64,000 bases of DNA, taken from positions 5,743,530-5,807,529 of the forward strand of contig NZ_LT985361.1 of the NCBI RefSeq assembly GCF_900269665.1, in the 5' to 3' direction. How positions within the stretch are numbered: the first letter of the stretch is position 1; each line of letters begins with the position of its first letter. The notes under the pieces were generated by a model, which worked only from the letters and a program-made list of their open reading frames with translations, was not told where the DNA came from and searched no databases. The translations under genes and the position numbers were made by a program. This document shows, one piece after another, positions 60,405 through 64,000 of the stretch. The stretch comes from Nocardia suismassiliense. GTDB taxonomy: Bacteria; Actinomycetota; Actinomycetes; Mycobacteriales; Mycobacteriaceae.

Positions 60405-61732
60405 CGGACGCTCACCTCACTGCCACGGAAGGCGGGCGCGGCAGCACCGGTCAGCCAGCTGGGCACGGTGTCGGGCGAAACACCATGCGCCGCACCGTAG
60501 ATCGCGCCGAGCGAATCCTGTTCACTGGGAGAACCGGCCAGGGTCGGCTGCTGTGCGGCGGGGAAAACCCGCAGCTGCGGCTCCGGCAGATATCCGGTGG
60601 TCTGGTCGCCCGGGTTGCGGCTGGGCGGCTGGTAGCCGCCGTCGTTCGGGGGACCGCTCGGATATTGGCCCGGGTCGATACCGAGGGGCATCTCGGGCAG
60701 GCACCACGGGCCGCGCGGATCGAACCAGCGCGGCTCGTCCTGGTTGGGCAGATACCGGCCTCGGTTGTTGACGAGCTCGATCGTCACCCTGGTACCCGGC
60801 ATATTCGTGCCCTTACCGAAGAGCTCGTCGATGCGTGGCTTGATCTGAGCGAAGTTCGCCAGCGTGCAGGCGTAGGCCGGGGAGAATTTGGCCAGCGTCT
60901 CCATCGCCGGACGGGAATCGGCGGCGACGTCGATAATGTTGGCGCGGTTAGCGATCAGGAAATCGGCGAGCCTGGACGAGCTCGGTGTCACCACCGCGTA
61001 GAGGTTTTCGATATCGGTGCGACGCTCGACGACGGTCGCGTTGGTGGTGCGGAAGTTGTTCAGCGCCTCGACCAATTGTGGCGCGGCATCGGAGTAGGTG
61101 GCCGCCGCGGTAGCGAAGTGCTGCAACCCCTCCTGGAGTTCCGGCATCACCGCGTTGACATCGCCGAAGATCGTGTCCAGCCGGTCCACCGTCACCCCCA
61201 ACGCCTCGCCTTGTCCTGACAGTCCCTGCGAGAGCGCGCCCAGGACGGCGGCGAGATCCTGCGGTGGAATGGCCTCCAGCAACGGCATCAGATCATCGAG
61301 CAGCTTGCCGACCTCGATGGCGTTGCCGCTGCGGTCCTGGTGCAAGGTGACGCCCGCGGTCAGCCGCGCCGGGCTGGGGTCAGCCGGAATGACCAGTGCC
61401 ACATACCGTTCGCCGAACAGGGTCTTCGGCAAGAGCCGGGCGGTCGCGTTCGCCGGGATCAAACCGGCCTTGCGCGGGTCGATCGCCAGGTCCAGGGTCA
61501 CCTGCCCGCGTTCGGAGCGGCTGGACCGCACCTCGCCGACCGTGACACCACGAACCTTCACATCCGCGTTGCGGGCCAAGGCATTTCCGGCGCTGTCGGT
61601 GACCAGCGTGACCTCGACGGTGCGGACGAAGGTCTTGTTGTAGATCGCGACAGTCGTCCACAGGAACAGACCTGCCGTCGCGAAGAACGCGATGCCCGCC
61701 AACCTGATACGCGTCTTGCGGGTCCTACTCAT
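60401..61732 (-). CDS. MceA-family protein
   Basis: A 443-residue MCE protein: membrane helix (~11-30), MCE domain (NADVKVRGVTVGEVRSSRSE, KTLFGERYVALVIPADPSPA), helical region and a long Pro/Gly/Gln-rich C-terminal extension (from ~350). It is the first of six Mce subunits that form a tunnel for lipid substrates between cell wall and permease. It starts 15 bases after yrbEB ends. Confidence 0.92.
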   Translation of the reverse strand: MSRTRKTRIRLAGIAFFATAGLFLWTTVAIYNKTFVRTVEVTLVTDSAGNALARNADVKVRGVTVGEVRSSRSERGQVTLDLAIDPRKAGLIPANATARLLPKTLFGERYVALVIPADPSPARLTAGVTLHQDRSGNAIEVGKLLDDLMPLLEAIPPQDLAAVLGALSQGLSGQGEALGVTVDRLDTIFGDVNAVMPELQEGLQHFATAAATYSDAAPQLVEALNNFRTTNATVVERRTDIENLYAVVTPSSSRLADFLIANRANIIDVAADSRPAMETLAKFSPAYACTLANFAQIKPRIDELFGKGTNMPGTRVTIELVNNRGRYLPNQDEPRWFDPRGPWCLPEMPLGIDPGQYPSGPPNDGGYQPPSRNPGDQTTGYLPEPQLRVFPAAQQPTLAGSPSEQDSLGAIYGAAHGVSPDTVPSWLTGAAAPAFRGSEVSVR

Positions 61733-61747
61733 TGTTTGAACTCCTGC

Positions 61748-62614
61748 TCATCCTGCGATCCGGACGGTGGTTGTCGTGCCCCAAAGGGCCAGTCCGAGAA
61801 ATAGATCCAGCACCATGACCAGCACGATGGCGGCGCGCACTGCTCGGCCGACCGCGACTCCTACCCCTGCGGGCCCGCCGGTGGCGTGGAACCCGTAATA
61901 GCAGTGCACCAGGATGATGACGAACGCGAAGACCAGCACCTTCAGGAAGGAATACAAGACGTCCTCCGGCGGCAGGAACAACCCGAAATAGTGGTCGTAG
62001 GCTCCGCTGGACTGGCCGTTGAACCAGATACTGATCAGCCGGGAGGCGACGAAGGTGCCGAGCAGTCCGACGATGTAGAGCGGGATCACCGCGACGAAAC
62101 CGGCAATGACCCTCGTGGACACCAGGAACGGCACACTCGGCACCGCCATCACCTCGAGCGCGTCGATCTCCTCGGATATTCGCATCGCGCCCAGTTGCGC
62201 GGTGAAACCACAGCCCACCGTCGCCGAAAGCGCTAGCGCCGCAACCAGAGGCGCGATCTCGCGGGTATTGATGTAGCCGGTGAGGAAACCGGTCAAGGTC
62301 GAGCTGCCGAGTGCGTCGAGCGCCTTGAAGCCCTGGAGTCCGACGACGACGCCGACCGAACCCGACATGAAAACGATGACGCCGATGGTGCCGCCGATCA
62401 CCGCCAGCGCCCCGGTCCCGAAGGTCACTTCGGCCAGCAGCCGCATGACCTCCTTGCGGTAGTGCACGACGGTGCGCGGTATCCAGGCGATGGTGCGCGA
62501 GTAGAACGACATCTGCTCGCCCGCCCGGTCGATCACATCCAGCGGCGCACGGACGATTCCGCCAAATCGCCGGGCCGGCTTCGCGAGGAGCGGAGGCCGA
62601 TACTTCGTCGCCAT
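61748..62614 (-). CDS. YrbE-family (MlaE-like) ABC permease B
   Basis: A 288-residue MlaE/YrbE permease with about five membrane helices. The coupling motif to the ATPase is EEIDALEVMAVPSVPFLVST (EExDALxxxxxxP type), preceded by GCGFTAQLGAMRISEE. It pairs with the next permease to drive lipid import; the ATPase (MceG/Mkl) is normally encoded elsewhere and is not in this window. The start lies 3 bases after the upstream permease. Confidence 0.92.
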   Translation of the reverse strand: MATKYRPPLLAKPARRFGGIVRAPLDVIDRAGEQMSFYSRTIAWIPRTVVHYRKEVMRLLAEVTFGTGALAVIGGTIGVIVFMSGSVGVVVGLQGFKALDALGSSTLTGFLTGYINTREIAPLVAALALSATVGCGFTAQLGAMRISEEIDALEVMAVPSVPFLVSTRVIAGFVAVIPLYIVGLLGTFVASRLISIWFNGQSSGAYDHYFGLFLPPEDVLYSFLKVLVFAFVIILVHCYYGFHATGGPAGVGVAVGRAVRAAIVLVMVLDLFLGLALWGTTTTVRIAG

Positions 62615-62617
62615 GGA

Positions 62618-63412
62618 TCACGCCCCCTTCGCGGGGATGACTTGGAGGTAGACCAGCGTCACGATCAGGTTCACGAAGAAGAGCACCATGAAGGTGATGA
62701 CCACTGACTGATTCACCGCCTCACCGACACCCTTCGGGCCACCGCCGGGCCGCAGGCCCTTGTAGGAGGCGATGACGCCGGCGAGGAATCCGAACAGCAG
62801 TGCCTTGATCTCCCCGACCCACAGGTCGGGCAGCTGGGCCAGCGCCGAGAACGAGGCGAGGTACGCACCGGGCGTACCGCCTTGCAGGACAATGTTGTAG
62901 AAGTAGCCACCGGCGATACCGACCACGGAGACCAGCCCGTTGAGCAGCACCGCCACCAGCATCATCGCGAGGACGCGAGGGACGACCAGCCGCTGGATGG
63001 GATCGATACCGAGCACCTCCATGGCGTCGATCTCCTCGCGGATGGTCCGGGAGCCGAGATCGGCGGCGACCGCCGAACCCGCCGCACCGGCGACGATCAA
63101 AGCGGTGACCACCGGGGCGGCCTGCTGGACGGTGGCCAGCACGCTGGCAGCGCCGGTGAACGACTCGGCACCGAGTTGTTTGATCAGCGATCCCGTCTGC
63201 AGTGCCACAACGGCACCGAACGGGATGGCAACCAATGCACTCGGCAGGATCGAGACACTCGCGACGAACCACGCTTGCTCGATGAACTCCCGAAATTGAA
63301 ATGGCCGCTGGAATGTCTTGCGCAGCACATCGATCGATAGTGCGAAGATATTGCCGACCTGGCTGAAGGCGGGCTCTAAAGAAGGCCGCAAATGTGCCGG
63401 GTTCGAATTCAC
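62618..63412 (-). CDS. YrbE-family (MlaE-like) ABC permease A
   Basis: A 264-residue permease, first gene of the mce operon. It has five membrane helices and the motif SRTIREEIDAMEVLGIDPIQ. A GTG at 63412 gives the normal family length (~255-265 residues); a frame to 63547 would add 45 uncharacteristic residues and nearly reach the divergent regulator. The ~150-base gap to the MarR gene should contain the operon promoter. Confidence 0.88.
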   Translation of the reverse strand: MNSNPAHLRPSLEPAFSQVGNIFALSIDVLRKTFQRPFQFREFIEQAWFVASVSILPSALVAIPFGAVVALQTGSLIKQLGAESFTGAASVLATVQQAAPVVTALIVAGAAGSAVAADLGSRTIREEIDAMEVLGIDPIQRLVVPRVLAMMLVAVLLNGLVSVVGIAGGYFYNIVLQGGTPGAYLASFSALAQLPDLWVGEIKALLFGFLAGVIASYKGLRPGGGPKGVGEAVNQSVVITFMVLFFVNLIVTLVYLQVIPAKGA

Positions 63413-63559
63413 GAGGCGAACGCTACCCAGTGAATTGCTCTGCGGTACCTGGCAATTGCGTTTGCTGTGGCGGCTTGTAGCGCGGATCGGCGACCATTGT
63501 GGGAGATCACTGCGCGGGCACGACCCGCTGGTCACGATGCGCGACATACGCTTTCCGGC

Positions 63560-64000
63560 ATGCCCGAACTATCTGCGATGACGCACCTGAACCCACGTCT
63601 CCACCACCACATGAGCCGCGCCCAGGTCGCCGAAACCACCGACCGCGAGCCGCGCCGGCACCGCGACGTGACGGCATTAGCAGCGGCCCTGCAGATCGTC
63701 TCCGGCCTGATCATGCGCCGTACCCGCAACGACACCGCGATCGCGGAGCTGTCGCTGACCCAGGTGTCGATTCTGGCCCGCCTCGAGCGCGGCGGTGCGA
63801 TGTCCCATGCGGCGCTGGCGAAGATCGAACGGCTCCGACCTCAGACAATCCGCAATGTCGTCGACGGTCTGCGTGCCCGCGGCCTGGTCGTCGGTGAGCG
63901 CGACAGCGTGGACGGCCGCCGCATCAGGCTCGCCCTCACCGAGGCAGGGCGCGGCTGGGTGCGCGGCGTGCGGACCACAGCGCAGGACAGCTTCCTCACC
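63560..64000 (+). CDS. MarR-family regulator (partial, runs off window)
   Basis: At least 147 residues, continuing beyond the window. A winged helix-turn-helix is visible: IAELSLTQVSILARLERGGA, HAALAKIERLRPQTIRNVVD, GLRARGLVVGERDSVDGRRI, RLALTEAGR (the DxRxxxLxLT wing typical of MarR). It is divergent from the mce operon, so it is a candidate regulator of it. Start ATG at 63560; a downstream ATG at 63611 is the alternative. Confidence 0.82.
   Translation, partial: MPELSAMTHLNPRLHHHMSRAQVAETTDREPRRHRDVTALAAALQIVSGLIMRRTRNDTAIAELSLTQVSILARLERGGAMSHAALAKIERLRPQTIRNVVDGLRARGLVVGERDSVDGRRIRLALTEAGRGWVRGVRTTAQDSFLT

Noticed and set aside
63413..63547. Longer YrbE permease start at 63547
   Set aside because: The extra 45 residues are Ser/Arg/Pro-rich and unlike the family; the GTG at 63412 gives the usual length.

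Overview
The window comes from a high-GC mycolic-acid actinomycete, most likely Nocardia or a close relative. The evidence is a complete mce lipid-import operon (two YrbE permeases, MceA to MceF, two Mce-associated proteins), two cyclopropane-fatty-acid-synthase-type methyltransferases beside a DUF1365 gene, a B-4DMT-type membrane protein, a PucR regulator and dense use of 4-base ATGA/GTGA overlaps between genes. The first ~81 bases carry an Illumina Nextera adapter sequence, so the left edge is a contig end and bases 1-81 should not be read as biology.

Layout. (a) 0.6-6.4 kb: a lipoprotein, two convergent alpha/beta hydrolases with dehalogenase-type active sites, a GNAT acetyltransferase and a tandem pair of paralogous proline-rich single-pass membrane proteins. 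(b) 6.7-11.5 kb: a two-gene conflict module, an EACC1-type small component overlapping a 1473-residue caspase / STAND NTPase / WD40 protein, followed on the opposite strand by a decayed WD40 fragment. (c) 12.0-25.7 kb: a flavin-monooxygenase locus with five luciferase-like monooxygenases (three NtaA/DszA type, two SfnG/RutA type), a flavin reductase, two SDRs with His in place of the catalytic Tyr, an NAD-dependent epimerase-type enzyme, a benzoylformate-decarboxylase-like ThDP enzyme, a RibB-like protein that has lost its catalytic residues, a truncated gentisate-dioxygenase-like gene, and two IclR regulators whose promoter regions share a GTTCTG-N5-CAGAAC palindrome. This looks like a dedicated degradation pathway for an unidentified (probably aromatic or heterocyclic) compound and is the best candidate for an undescribed system. 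(d) 25.8-26.8 kb: an aminoglycoside/hydroxyurea-type phosphotransferase whose ribosome binding site is buried in a perfect hairpin.

(e) 26.8-33.6 kb: an accessory island. It holds a frameshifted serine recombinase remnant, two ~50-bp imperfect direct repeats, a TerD-domain fusion protein, frameshifted SLOG-like and regulator remnants, an unfamiliar two-gene pair with a glycine-rich membrane segment and coiled coil, and a secreted phospholipase A2. (f) 33.6-41.7 kb, minus strand: an eight-gene lipid-remodelling operon (PlsC-like acyltransferase, patatin, two FAD oxidoreductases, DUF1365, two CFA-type methyltransferases, DedA-like protein) whose core matches Rv0449c-Rv0448c-Rv0447c (ufaA1) of M. 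tuberculosis. (g) 42.3-48.5 kb: a membrane NACHT NTPase, a B-4DMT-like protein, a 58-residue secreted cysteine peptide and a divergent pair of full-length and N-terminal-only PucR-type proteins. (h) 48.5-53.1 kb: an ABC1/UbiB kinase divergent from a TetR regulator, then an SRPBCC/acyl-CoA-synthetase fusion. (i) 53.3-63.4 kb, minus strand: the mce operon, with a divergent MarR-family gene running off the window end.

Lipid handling is the connecting theme of the right half: import (mce), activation (acyl-CoA ligase) and chain or phospholipid modification (CFA/FAD/patatin/PlsC). The left and middle parts carry accessory catabolic and defence-type modules.
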